In this document: positions 37,033 to 46,556 of the stretch, piece by piece
How positions within the stretch are numbered: the first letter of the stretch is position 1
Layout: each line of letters starts with the position of its first letter
Source: Leisingera sp. ANG1
Lineage (GTDB): Bacteria > Pseudomonadota > Alphaproteobacteria > Rhodobacterales > Rhodobacteraceae
NCBI RefSeq assembly: GCF_000203975.2
Contig: NZ_AFCF02000008.1
Coordinates: 1-64,000 of the forward strand
DNA length: 64,000 nt
Reading direction: 5' to 3'
Made by a program: the position numbers and the translations under genes
Notes under the pieces: model-generated
Told to the model about the DNA's origin: nothing
Databases searched by the model: none
What the model saw: only the letters and a program-made list of their open reading frames with translations

Positions 37033-37320
37033 GGAAACCTCCCTTATTCCAGGACTGGCCGCAGGATGCCTCATGGGGCGGGGCATGGATACGCCAGAGG
37101 GCGGGGTTTCACGAAAGAGTGTTGGGAGTGTGGACGTCCTTCCTGCGGCTTGGCCTTACACTTATACGGAGATCGACTGAATAGCCTGAAACCGCGAAGG
37201 GCAATTGAGCGGGACGAAGTGTGAATTCGCTGCGGTTGTGCGAATGTCAGTTATGCGTTCCGACACCAGAACGAGGGATAGCAGTTTGCAGCGGTTCGTT
37301 GACCTGCAGTACGGCATAGT

Positions 37321-37797
37321 TCAGGAGTTGGAATCCGTTTCTTTGTCCTCAACATCTGGTGAGGCCGCAATGCGGACGATTTCAAATCGCCTCAGCAAAC
37401 TCACACTAATGTAGATGGCAGCGCAGATCAGAAGAAAACCTACAAAGTTTGGTTCGTAGGCTTCCCTAGCTTCACGGTATATGTTCAATCCGTCGACATT
37501 TCTAAGAAGAGCAAATCCAAAGTTGCCGACTACAAGAAATGTCGGCAAATCCAGCAAGAAAAACCTCCTGAGACGCCGCTCGCCAGTCAAATAGAGCAGT
37601 GAGCCGCACCCACCGCACTTATGAAAATCAGTTCGATTGTGTCCGCGCTAAGGGTTGGTTGAACCCATCTTTCTTGGAGACTGCGGGCGACCACATTCCG
37701 GGCATTTGATGCCGACAATTTTTGACCAAAGAGTTGGTAACTCACCAAGTCTCGGTTTGCTCACTTTGGGCGGGTTGCTAACACTTCGTGCCAATGG
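37321..37797 (-). pseudogene. Zinc-ribbon membrane protein gene broken by an in-frame stop
   Basis: One minus-strand frame reads KCPECGRPQSPRKMGSTNP, then TAG (37648-37650), then RGHNRTDFHKCGGCGSLLYL and a two-TM segment (LLDLPTFLVVGN, FVGFLLICAAIYI). The four Cys of the zinc ribbon (CPEC and CGGC) are split by the stop, so the ancestral protein was one zinc-ribbon membrane protein. The 3' part may still be translated as 78 aa from TTG 37557, which follows AGGAGG by six bases, although those bases are also two Arg codons. The original start is unclear (limit given as 37797). The region is AT-rich. A sequencing error at the stop is possible. Confidence 0.55.
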
Positions 37798-37942
37798 TCT
37801 AGAACGTGCCTTTCTGCAAAATCCGAAGGCTCAGCCAGTGTATCAGCAGCCGATGACTGTCGAGACTTATCCCATAAAGCGGCCCTTCGAACAATGCGCC
37901 GCATATGTGATTTTGGGCTCAATGCAGACCAGCACTTCCTAT

Positions 37943-37973
37943 AAAAAAAGCGCGCCCTCTCAGGCGCGCTTTT
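37943..37973. terminator. Bidirectional terminator after tatC
   Basis: AGCGCGCC/GGCGCGCT stem with a CTCTCA loop, an A run on the left and T run on the right; on the minus strand it terminates tatABC. Confidence 0.85.
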
Positions 37974-37997
37974 CCATTTCAAACTCTCTCCGGCCCG

Positions 37998-38888
37998 TCA
38001 GCCCTTGCCGTCCTCGGCTTCGGCAGGCACCGGTTCATCCGGATGCGCCTCCATTTCCTCGTCGTCATAGTAGCCCTCCGCGCGCAGCTTCGCCTCGCGC
38101 TTGGCCTCTACCCGGCGGACCAGGAAAATCGAGATCTCATAGAGCCCGTAAACCACCACAAACAGGATGATCTGGGTGATCACATCCGGCGGCGTCACCA
38201 GCGCCGCCAGCACCAGGATCGCCACCACCGCGTATTTGCGGACAGAGCCAAGTCCCTCGGCGCTTACCAGACCGGCCTTGCCCATCAGCGTCAGCAGAAC
38301 CGGCAGCTGGAAACACAGGCCAAAGGCCACGATGAACTTGATCGTCAGGTTCAGATACTCCTGGGCGGAGCCCTGGAACACCACGCTGAGGCCCTGATTG
38401 ACCTGCTCGCCAACCACCGCCTCGCCGCCGGAACCGAACTGCTGGAACCCCAGGAAGAAGTCATAGGCCAGCGGCGTGACCACATAGAAGGCAAAGCTGG
38501 CGCCCAAGAGGAACATGAAGGGCGAGGCGATCAGGAAGGGCAGGAACGCCCCCTTCTCGGACTTATACAGCCCCGGCGCCACGAACCGCCACATTTGGAA
38601 CCCAATATAGGGGAACGCCAGGATGAAGCCGCCCAGGAAGGAGATTTTGATTGCGACAAAGAAGCCTTCCTGCGGGCTGATGAAGATAAGCGCACAGTCC
38701 TGGCCGCCCTCGGCCAGCACCTGGCACAGCGGTGCGGTCAGGAAGTTGAACACCGGCGTTGCCACGGTGAAACAGATCACCATGCCGACGATAAAGGCGG
38801 CGACCGAATGGATCAGCCGGTTGCGCAGTTCGGCCAGATGCTCGATCAGCGGCGCGGTTGAGTCGTCGATCTCATCCGTCTTGCTCAT
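37998..38888 (-). CDS. tatC: Sec-independent translocase TatC
   Basis: TatC is the six-TM receptor that binds twin-arginine signals. This 296-aa protein has the N-terminal [11 protein letters not shown] motif (about 15-25), [17 protein letters not shown] near 92-108 and six hydrophobic segments, ending in an acidic tail. It overlaps tatB by four bases (ATGA). Last gene of tatABC. The agmatine-deiminase-family protein in this window is a probable substrate. Confidence 0.96.
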   Translation of the reverse strand: MSKTDEIDDSTAPLIEHLAELRNRLIHSVAAFIVGMVICFTVATPVFNFLTAPLCQVLAEGGQDCALIFISPQEGFFVAIKISFLGGFILAFPYIGFQMWRFVAPGLYKSEKGAFLPFLIASPFMFLLGASFAFYVVTPLAYDFFLGFQQFGSGGEAVVGEQVNQGLSVVFQGSAQEYLNLTIKFIVAFGLCFQLPVLLTLMGKAGLVSAEGLGSVRKYAVVAILVLAALVTPPDVITQIILFVVVYGLYEISIFLVRRVEAKREAKLRAEGYYDDEEMEAHPDEPVPAEAEDGKG

Positions 38889-39361
38889 GACTTGGCCTCT
38901 TCTTCCTTCGCTGCCGCAGGCTTCAGCGCCGCCTCAGCCGCTTCCGCCTTGGCCAGCGCCTCCTCGGCCTCGCGCGCCTTGCGCTCCGCCGCGGCGCGGG
39001 CGGTTGAAGCCTGGATCTTCTTGGCATCCTCAGCGCGTTCCGCCGCCAGCTTGCCGGTCTCGCTTTCGGGGTCGTATTTGGTCGGGTCGATCGACGTCGC
39101 CATCTCCTGCGCCGCCTGCTTGACCCCGTCCATGGCGGTGCTCATCGGGTTCGACGCAGCCTTCAGCCCCTTGGCGACCTCATTGACCCCGGCCTCATCC
39201 GCCGCGTCATGCATCGCCCGGCTGAACTCGCGCGCCATCCCCTTGGCCTTGCCGACAAACCGCCCCACGTTGCGGAACAGCACCGGCAGGTCCTTGGGGC
39301 CGACGACGATCAGCGCGACAACGCCGATGACCAGCAGTTCGGTCCACCCAAGATCGAACAT
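38885..39361 (-). CDS. tatB: Sec-independent translocase TatB
   Basis: This 158-aa protein has one N-terminal membrane segment ([23 protein letters not shown], landmarks within 4-27) and an amphipathic helix (about 28-60), followed by a long Ala/Glu/Lys-rich C-terminus typical of alphaproteobacterial TatB. It forms the receptor complex with TatC. It begins seven bases after tatA. Confidence 0.94.
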   Translation of the reverse strand: MFDLGWTELLVIGVVALIVVGPKDLPVLFRNVGRFVGKAKGMAREFSRAMHDAADEAGVNEVAKGLKAASNPMSTAMDGVKQAAQEMATSIDPTKYDPESETGKLAAERAEDAKKIQASTARAAAERKAREAEEALAKAEAAEAALKPAAAKEEEAKS

Positions 39362-39367
39362 CCGCGC

Positions 39368-39583
39368 TTAGGCCTTGTCTTTTTCGGACTCGGGGGTCAC
39401 GTCTTTGGCCACGTCCGCGGCGTCCTGCTCCAGTTCCTTGCTGCCTTCGTTGATGCCCTTCTTGAACGAGGTGATGCCCTTGCCGACCTCACCCATCAGC
39501 GAGGAAATCTTGCCGCGGCCGAACAGGACCAGCACCACGACAGCGATGAGCAGCAGGCCAGGCAGGCCGATGTTGTTGAGCAT
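39368..39583 (-). CDS. tatA: Sec-independent translocase TatA
   Basis: This 71-aa protein has one membrane segment ([14 protein letters not shown], about 9-22), the [14 protein letters not shown] hinge and an amphipathic helix, then an acidic tail. TatA oligomers form the transport pore. GGAGA lies 7 bases before the ATG. First gene of tatABC. Confidence 0.96.
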   Translation of the reverse strand: MLNNIGLPGLLLIAVVVLVLFGRGKISSLMGEVGKGITSFKKGINEGSKELEQDAADVAKDVTPESEKDKA

Positions 39584-39739
39584 GTGAGTCTCTCCTTACT
39601 TGATCCGGCGCGGATTGGCGGCGCCGGTAGAATTGTTCGCTACGGGTTTAGCGCGGGCGCGGCTTTGAGCGAAAGCAACTCCGCACGCAGAAAGCGCCTG
39701 CAAGCGCGGGAATCCGAAGTTTTTGACACCCGCTTGCAC

Positions 39740-39765
39740 CCAACTGACAGGTTTATGTCAGTTGG
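39740..39765. promoter_or_regulatory. Inverted-repeat operator before the barrel/WYL pair
   Basis: CCAACTGACA-N6-TGTCAGTTGG is a perfect 10-bp inverted repeat 44 bases before the ATG at 39810. TTGACA at 39723-39728 could be a -35 element, placing the repeat over the promoter core. The WYL-domain regulator encoded downstream is the likely binder. Confidence 0.6.
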
Positions 39766-39809
39766 AGGGCGGTAAATCCAGCCCATCACATGAACAAAGG
39801 AGAAACGTG

Positions 39810-40118
39810 ATGAGCAAACATGTCGCCGAAATCGTAACCTTCAAACTGGCCGATGGCGTGAGTCCCGCGGATTTCACCGCCCTGATGCAGCGCACCGAGG
39901 GCTTCGTGCGCGCGCAGGACGGCTTTGTCACCCGCCAGCTGAGCCAGAGCGAGGATGGCAGCTGGACCGACTATGTGGTCTGGAAGGACATGGCGACGGC
40001 GCAGAAAGTGGCGCAGGAATTCATGCAACAGGACTTCACGCCGGAGGTAATGGCGGCCATTGCCCCGGACAGCGCCAGCATGCGCCATGAAGAGGTGCTG
40101 TGGCAGATGGCGCCCTAA
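39810..40118 (+). CDS. Small dimeric alpha-beta barrel (ABM/EthD-like) protein
   Basis: This 102-aa protein has the ferredoxin-like barrel pattern of antibiotic-biosynthesis-monooxygenase/EthD proteins (VAEIVTFKLADGV, then GFVTRQLSQSEDGSWTDYVV). Members bind or oxidise small aromatic or carbonyl compounds; the substrate is unknown. AAAGGAG lies about 9 bases before ATG 39810. The WYL regulator follows about 100 bases later on the same strand, probably in the same transcript. Confidence 0.75.
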   Translation: MSKHVAEIVTFKLADGVSPADFTALMQRTEGFVRAQDGFVTRQLSQSEDGSWTDYVVWKDMATAQKVAQEFMQQDFTPEVMAAIAPDSASMRHEEVLWQMAP

Positions 40119-40219
40119 GCCTCCCGGGCTGCGCCTGAAGGCCCGAAACACTGCAGGCTGCGCCTGCGGGCCGGGCGCAGCCCTTGACCTCCTGACGCCA
40201 CCGCGCAAAGGCTAACCCC

Positions 40220-40894
40220 ATGCGCCGCACCGACCGCCTTTTCGAAATCATCCAGATCCTGCGCGACGGGAAACTGCACCGCGCCCAGGACATCGCCGAA
40301 CGGCTGGAGGTTTCCACCCGCACCATCTACCGCGACATGGACACGCTGGTGGCCTCCGGCGTGCCGGTGGAGGGGGAGCGCGGCGTCGGCTACATGGTGC
40401 GCGAGCAGATCAGCCTGCCGCCGCTGACATTGACGCCAGAGGAGCTGGAGGCGCTGAACCTCGGCATGGCCATTGTTGCTGAGGCCGCCGACCCGGACCT
40501 GAAGGCCGCCGCCCTGTCGCTGGCCGCCAAGGTGGACACAGTGCTGCCGGAACAGACCATCGCCGAGGCAGACGCCTGGAAATTCGCGGTCTACCCCTTC
40601 TCCGACGCCGCCCGCGCCCTGGCCCATATGCCGACACTGCGGGCCGCCATCAAGGCGCGGCAGAAACTGCAGCTCAGCTACCGCCGCATCGACGGCACCC
40701 TGACAGAGCGGAAGATCCGCCCGCTGCACATGGAATACTGGGGCCGGGTCTGGACCCTGACCGCCTGGTGCGAGACGCGCGGAGACTTCCGGGTGTTCCG
40801 CGTCGACCTCATCGAGGACACCTCCGCCCTGCCCGAGCTGTTCGTGGACGAACCCGGCAAGCGGCTGCAGGACTATGATCCCTACAGCTCCTGA
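40220..40894 (+). CDS. YafY/WYL-domain transcriptional regulator
   Basis: This 224-aa regulator has an HTH_11 winged helix (about 1-60: DIAERLEVSTRTIYRDM) and a WYL ligand-sensing domain (about 135-215: KLQLSYRRIDGTLTE and the WTLTAWCE strand). It is probably the repressor or activator of the upstream barrel gene and of itself, using the 10-bp inverted repeat at 39740-39765. Confidence 0.87.
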   Translation: MRRTDRLFEIIQILRDGKLHRAQDIAERLEVSTRTIYRDMDTLVASGVPVEGERGVGYMVREQISLPPLTLTPEELEALNLGMAIVAEAADPDLKAAALSLAAKVDTVLPEQTIAEADAWKFAVYPFSDAARALAHMPTLRAAIKARQKLQLSYRRIDGTLTERKIRPLHMEYWGRVWTLTAWCETRGDFRVFRVDLIEDTSALPELFVDEPGKRLQDYDPYSS

Positions 40895-40903
40895 GATCCT
40901 TCA

Positions 40904-40958
40904 TTCATCTGGCTGAAAGTATCCCGGGGGAGGCCCGGCGGGCCGGGGTCAGCGCCCC
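40904..40958 (+). repeat. Dispersed hairpin repeat, family A, copy 3
   Basis: TTCATCTGGCTGAAAGTATC then CCGGGGG and a GC hairpin ending AGCGCCCCC. Same order of blocks as copy 1, with a longer, diverged hairpin. Lies between the convergent WYL and GNAT genes and could act as a terminator. Confidence 0.6.
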
Positions 40959-41810
40959 CTACCCCAGTTCAAACGAGGTCACCCCGTAAATCAGGTCCGT
41001 CTCCAACTGCGGAGCAGGCCCGCGGTACATCCGGGCGGTTTCAAACACCGGCTCCAGCCCCAGCGAGCGCGCCAGTTCAACCGCCGCAGCATGGGGCTCC
41101 GGCACATCCAGAAACACCTCCTGTCCCGCAGGCAGGTCCTGCAGCAGCCGCGCCAGAACCGCCTCGGCCGCCACGCGGGAGACCGCAACCAGCGGCCCGA
41201 TCTTGCAGCCGCTGCCGCACGGCCGCAGCGTGCCGAAGCCAATCAGCTTGTCATCCTTGTAAGCGGCAAAGGAGTGATGCCCCTCCGCCCCCAGCCACTG
41301 CTGCCAGAACCCCCGGCGCGGCGCCGGAAAGACGCGGGCATCCATCGCTTCCAGCTCCGCCGTTGGGGCAGTCACCTGTTGCAGATTGAACTCGGTGGAA
41401 ACCGCCAGCCCGGCCGACGGCACCCCGCCAAAACGGATGTTGCGGTACGCCAGCTCAAAGCCGGAGCGGCGGTAGTTCGTTTGCTGGTCCACCACACCAT
41501 CCAGACCAACAACCCAGCTCCCGGCGTGTTCCAGCGCCCGCTGCCAAAGCGCATAGCCGAAGCCCTTCCCGCGATGCTCCGGTGCCACGATGTAAAAGCC
41601 GAGGAAGGCAAACGCCGCGCCGTAGTTCACTACAGAGATGCAGGCGATCATCTTCCCGTCCAGGAACCCGCCCCAGAAGCCTTTCGGATCAACGCTCGCA
41701 AAGCAGGCCGTATCCCGGTGGCCCGGGTTCCAGCCCTCACGCGCGGCCCAGTCCACAGCAGTCTGGATTTCCACGCCCGCCAACGGCCTGATCTGATAGC
41801 TGCCCTGCAT
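40959..41810 (-). CDS. GNAT-family acetyltransferase, two-domain
   Basis: This 283-aa protein has an N-terminal GNAT domain with the acetyl-CoA loop EHRGKGFGYALW (about 78-89) and a C-terminal Acetyltransf_18/DUF1248-like half (about 145-280). The substrate is unknown. ATG 41810 follows GGAGG by five bases; an in-frame GTG two codons earlier is less well placed. Confidence 0.85.
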   Translation of the reverse strand: MQGSYQIRPLAGVEIQTAVDWAAREGWNPGHRDTACFASVDPKGFWGGFLDGKMIACISVVNYGAAFAFLGFYIVAPEHRGKGFGYALWQRALEHAGSWVVGLDGVVDQQTNYRRSGFELAYRNIRFGGVPSAGLAVSTEFNLQQVTAPTAELEAMDARVFPAPRRGFWQQWLGAEGHHSFAAYKDDKLIGFGTLRPCGSGCKIGPLVAVSRVAAEAVLARLLQDLPAGQEVFLDVPEPHAAAVELARSLGLEPVFETARMYRGPAPQLETDLIYGVTSFELG

Positions 41811-41852
41811 CTGCACCTCCGGTTTCCTCAGTTGCAGAATGCCCGCTAACGC

Positions 41853-42959
<1,107 letters not shown>

Positions 42960-43104
42960 GAGGCCTCTGGCTGTTTCCGATGAAAACGCTTGGGTTCACG
43001 CCGGGATAGCAACCCAGCGGCAGGGCCGCAAGCGGTCAGAAAAGCAGCGGTCGGCCATGAAATCGCGCTGAGGGCAACGTCCGTCCGAGGGCGGGTAAGC
43101 GAAG

Positions 43105-43164
43105 CGTCCGCCCGTGGGGGCGGACGGACGCTGCCCGGCGGCACCGCCGGGCGGTTGGATTCAG
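43105..43164 (+). repeat. GC-rich double-hairpin repeat, family C, copy 1
   Basis: CGTCCGCCC/GGGCGGACG stem, then GACGCTG, then CCCGGCGG/CCGCCGGG stem, then ATTCAGT. Lies between the arsM 3' end and the ABC ATPase gene; matches the layout of 44356-44420. Confidence 0.6.
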
Positions 43165-43180
43165 TGGCAAATTGACCGTG

Positions 43181-44230
43181 TTAACAGCACCCCGACGCCG
43201 CACCGTCCTGCTCCAGCCCGTTGAAGGGCGAACTGCCGCCGCAGCCGGCAAAGATCCCGTAGTGGGTCTCAAAATCGCCGATGAACTCGAAATGCGGGGC
43301 AAAGCGGCTGTCCTGCAGCATCATCCAGGTGTTGCCGCAGACCGGGAACACCTTGCCCGCTTCAATCACATGGTGGCCGTCCAGCATGAACCGGTGCGGC
43401 GCATGATCAATGGTGCCCTTGTAGATCACCGCTTGCCCGTAATCCTCGCATGCCGGCTCCAAGGCGGACAGCTTGAACAGCCGGTAAGTGGCCGACAGGA
43501 ACTTCAGCGGCTGCACCCGCTTCTCCAGCACCGGGTTCTCAATGGTCAGGAGGCGTGAGGTCACCATCCGCGGGTCCTTGAACCCCGACTCTTTCGCGAT
43601 TGTCAGAAAATCGTTCCAATAGAGCGCCCCGGACAGGCATTCGCCATAAAGCACCTCATCCTGCGCCATCTCTTCCGGCACCCGCCGGTCGGCGTAAACG
43701 TCGGAGAAATACATCTCCCCGCCCTCTTTCAGCAGATGATGCGCCCCGCGCAGCACCGCGCCCTTGTCGGTGGCCAGGTTGATCACGCAGTTGGAGACGA
43801 TGATGTCAAAGGAGCCGGGCTCCAGGTCCAGTTCCTCCAGCGTCTCGATAAACCCGTGGTGAAACTCGACGTTGGACTTGGCATAGCCAAATGCCTCAGC
43901 ATGGTAGTCCTGATGGCGGCGCGCCACCTCCAGCTGGGCAGGCGTCATGTCGACGCCGACGACCCTGCCGTGTTCGCCCACCAGTGCCGATAGCGCATAG
44001 ACGTCACGGCCCGCACCGCAGCCGAGATCAAGGATGCGCGCGCCCTCCAGCGCCTCCGGCGCAATCAGCCCGCAGCCGTAATAGCGGGTCAGCACCTCAT
44101 CGTGAATCTTTGAAAGCACCGCCTTCACATGATCCGGCATGTCGCCCGGCGTGCAGCAGGCATTGGTCTGGAGATCCTCGCTGCCCTGCAGCACCTCGCC
44201 GTAATAAGCCTGCACGTTTTCATGTTTCAT
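43181..44230 (-). CDS. arsM: Arsenite S-adenosylmethionine methyltransferase
   Basis: ArsM methylates As(III) to mono- and dimethyl forms, detoxifying it. This 349-aa protein has the SAM motif ILDLGCGAGRDVYAL (about 66-80) and the Cys positions typical of ArsM: C25/C26 in NACCTP, C148 in SNCVINL and C198 in YGECLSG. The C-terminus is rich in Cys pairs and ends SGCC. No arsR, arsB or arsC is adjacent. An inverted repeat lies just before the start (44246-44262). The gene is flanked by two family C repeats. Confidence 0.92.
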   Translation of the reverse strand: MKHENVQAYYGEVLQGSEDLQTNACCTPGDMPDHVKAVLSKIHDEVLTRYYGCGLIAPEALEGARILDLGCGAGRDVYALSALVGEHGRVVGVDMTPAQLEVARRHQDYHAEAFGYAKSNVEFHHGFIETLEELDLEPGSFDIIVSNCVINLATDKGAVLRGAHHLLKEGGEMYFSDVYADRRVPEEMAQDEVLYGECLSGALYWNDFLTIAKESGFKDPRMVTSRLLTIENPVLEKRVQPLKFLSATYRLFKLSALEPACEDYGQAVIYKGTIDHAPHRFMLDGHHVIEAGKVFPVCGNTWMMLQDSRFAPHFEFIGDFETHYGIFAGCGGSSPFNGLEQDGAASGCC

Positions 44231-44245
44231 GGGAGCGCCCTTCCT

Positions 44246-44262
44246 GATGGTTCCGGACCATC
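44246..44262. promoter_or_regulatory. Inverted repeat directly upstream of arsM
   Basis: GATGGT-TCCGG-ACCATC, 6-bp arms, starts 16 bases before the arsM ATG. It could be an operator, but it does not match the known ArsR boxes by eye. Confidence 0.35.
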
Positions 44263-44355
44263 GGGATAGCGCCCCTCAGGCACTCCGGCAATCGGGCCGG
44301 CGGGAGGCTTGACGCAACTGTGATGGCACGTGCGGACAAGTCACTGAGGGCAGCG

Positions 44356-44420
44356 CCCGCCCCGGTGAGGGCGGGACGGGCGCTGCCCGGCCTTCGGCCA
44401 GGCGGAACGAACATTCAGTT
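44356..44420 (+). repeat. GC-rich double-hairpin repeat, family C, copy 2
   Basis: CCCGCCC/GGGCGGG stem, then ACGGGCGCTGCCCGG and a GGCC-TTC-GGCC hairpin, then ATTCAGT. It shares the GGGCGG...CGCTGCCCGG core and tail with 43105-43164 and lies on the other side of arsM. Confidence 0.6.
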
Positions 44421-44433
44421 GCTGGTGTAAATC

Positions 44434-45558
44434 TCACCCCTCCGGCAGCAGCTCAAACGCCGCCTCGGCCCGCACTCTGCCGTTCACCATCAGCTCAATC
44501 CGGTGCGGCCCCGGCACCAGTTTGAAGGTCGTGGCGTTGCCTTTCAGCTTGTGGCGCTTGTCCAATCGCAACAATTTGCCTGAAATTTTCGATTGCTTCA
44601 ATTTGAACACCTTGGCGGACACTTTCCCGCCAGGCCGCTGGAAATGCAGGATATAATCGACCAGAACCGGCGACCCCGCCTGCCCCTGCAGCTGCGCGGA
44701 GAACTCCAGCGCGTCACCAATCCTTACATTTTGCGATTTCAGCACGATTTCGGCGCCCAGCTCCAGATCCGGATCATAGCCCAGCATCTTCATCGCCCTC
44801 GGGTGGCCCGCCTTGACCAATCCGCGCAGCGCGTGGGAGGTCATCCAGCCCAGTTCCTTGGCCGACTGCGCCCCGGCGGCCTGCCACGCCTCCAAACGGT
44901 CCATCACCAGATCCGGATCTTTCTTGGCGACGTCGTTCAGATGGTTGGCGATCGAGCGGGTGACATAGCGGGTCGGATCGGAATGCAGGCGGTCCAGCAG
45001 CGGCAGCGGCTCATCCAACTGCAATCCCACCGCTTCGCCCCAGGGCAGCCGCGGCCGGGTGCCCTCGCTGACCAGACGGCGGACGTGATAGCTGGAGTGG
45101 CTGGCCCACACCTCCATCCGCGCCAGCACCTCCGTCGGCCACCGGTTCAGGAAAGGGCGGATCGCCCATTCCATGGAGAATCGCTGGGTGATTTCCTCCA
45201 GCAGGTCCAGCGACAGCTCCGGGTGCGCCTCGATGCCCCTGGCGGCCACATATTCCCCCAATGGCGCATAGATGAAGTCGCCGAAATCATCGTCGGTCCT
45301 GGACGGATCCAGCGGCGGCGGCAGCGCCTTCAACAGAACCGGCGCGGCGTCGGGCAGATCCGCCGGCAGATGGTCTGCCAGCACATCTGCAATCAGCGCC
45401 ATCCGCTGCTTCAGCTCCAGCGCCGGCAGATCGGCCATAACCCGCGCCTCGAAGCCTTCGGCATCAAACCCGCCGTCCGCAGCCGCGAACAGGCCCGCCA
45501 GATGGCGAACCTTTTCCCGGTTAAATAACTGGTCTTTCAGGGAAAACCCGCCATCCAT
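44434..45558 (-). CDS. DNA alkylation repair (HEAT-like, AlkC/AlkD-type) protein
   Basis: This 374-aa protein is built of helical HEAT-like repeats (about 20-270: RFSMEWAIRPFLNRWP, ASHSSYHVRRLVSEGTRPRLPW, SIANHLNDVAKKDP), matching the DNA alkylation repair glycosylase family, AlkC-like rather than AlkD. A C-terminal beta domain (about 275-374) follows. It should excise alkylated bases such as 3-methyladenine. Start ATG 45558 gives MDGGFSLKDQL; a much longer open frame upstream overlaps the SDR. It follows that SDR by 13 bases, so they are likely co-transcribed. Confidence 0.82.
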   Translation of the reverse strand: MDGGFSLKDQLFNREKVRHLAGLFAAADGGFDAEGFEARVMADLPALELKQRMALIADVLADHLPADLPDAAPVLLKALPPPLDPSRTDDDFGDFIYAPLGEYVAARGIEAHPELSLDLLEEITQRFSMEWAIRPFLNRWPTEVLARMEVWASHSSYHVRRLVSEGTRPRLPWGEAVGLQLDEPLPLLDRLHSDPTRYVTRSIANHLNDVAKKDPDLVMDRLEAWQAAGAQSAKELGWMTSHALRGLVKAGHPRAMKMLGYDPDLELGAEIVLKSQNVRIGDALEFSAQLQGQAGSPVLVDYILHFQRPGGKVSAKVFKLKQSKISGKLLRLDKRHKLKGNATTFKLVPGPHRIELMVNGRVRAEAAFELLPEG

Positions 45559-45571
45559 GCGCCCTGCCCCC

Positions 45572-46351
45572 TTACATCGTGGTATTGGTGGCGCCGCCGT
45601 CCAGCAGGATGTTCTGCCCGACGATGAAACCCGCGTGCTGCGAGCACAGGAAGGCACAGGCGGCCCCGAATTCCTGGCGGGTGCCGTAACGGCCGGCGGG
45701 AATGGTGGCAAACCGCTGCTTCTGCGCTTCTTCGGGGGTGATCCCCTGCGCCTTGGCCGCGCCGCCGTCCAGCGCCACCGCGCGGTCGGTGGCATGGATG
45801 CCCGGCTGCAGGTTGTTGATGGTAACCCCGTGGCCCGCCACCTGCCGCGAGGTGCCCGCGACATAGCCGGTCAGCCCCGCACGGGCCGAGTTCGACAGCC
45901 CCAGCACCGACACCGGCGATTTGACAGAGACCGAGGTGATGTTGACCACCCTGCCCCAGCCGCGCTCCATCATGCCGGGCAGCAGCGCCTTCATCAGCGC
46001 AATCGGCGCCAGCATGTTGGCATCCAGCGCCTTGATGAAATCCTCGCGGTCCCAGTCGGTCCACATGCCCGGCGGCGGCCCGCCCGCGTTGGTCACCAGG
46101 ATATCGACGCCCTCCGCCGCATCCAGCACCTGCTTCTGCCCCTCCGGCGTCGCCACATCCGCAGCCACAGTCACCACATCGACCCCGTACTGATCGCGAA
46201 TGGCCTGCGCCGAGGCCTCCAGCGCCTCAGCCCCGCGGGCGTTCATCACCAGGTTCACACCGGCCTCCGCCAGTGCCTCGGCGCAGCCAAGACCCAGCCC
46301 CTTGCTGCTGGCACAGACCAGCGCGCGCTTGCCCGAAATACCCAAGTCCAT
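45572..46351 (-). CDS. SDR-family protein without the catalytic Tyr/Lys pair
   Basis: This 259-aa FabG-like protein has the nucleotide region CASSKGLGLGCAEAL (about 13-27) and NAGG. At the YxxxK site it reads SNSARAG, so both Tyr and Lys are replaced (by Ser and Arg). A known SDR subgroup shares this LSNxxR pattern; catalysis by the usual mechanism is doubtful. First gene of a pair with the alkylation repair gene. Confidence 0.85.
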   Translation of the reverse strand: MDLGISGKRALVCASSKGLGLGCAEALAEAGVNLVMNARGAEALEASAQAIRDQYGVDVVTVAADVATPEGQKQVLDAAEGVDILVTNAGGPPPGMWTDWDREDFIKALDANMLAPIALMKALLPGMMERGWGRVVNITSVSVKSPVSVLGLSNSARAGLTGYVAGTSRQVAGHGVTINNLQPGIHATDRAVALDGGAAKAQGITPEEAQKQRFATIPAGRYGTRQEFGAACAFLCSQHAGFIVGQNILLDGGATNTTM

Positions 46352-46556
46352 TGCTCATCTCCCTCCGGATTCTCCACCGTTTGCCGGAGCTTGCACCGCG
46401 TGGCTGGCAAAGACCAGCCCCGCCCGGCGGCTGACGCAATCGTGAAGCTGCCGGAAAAACAGCCCCGTTCCACCGCCATTGTGCCACATTCCGCAGGCAT
46501 TTCTGTTGGACAGCGCCCTGCGCGCGCTCGCATTATGGACCAAGACAGACCCGCAG

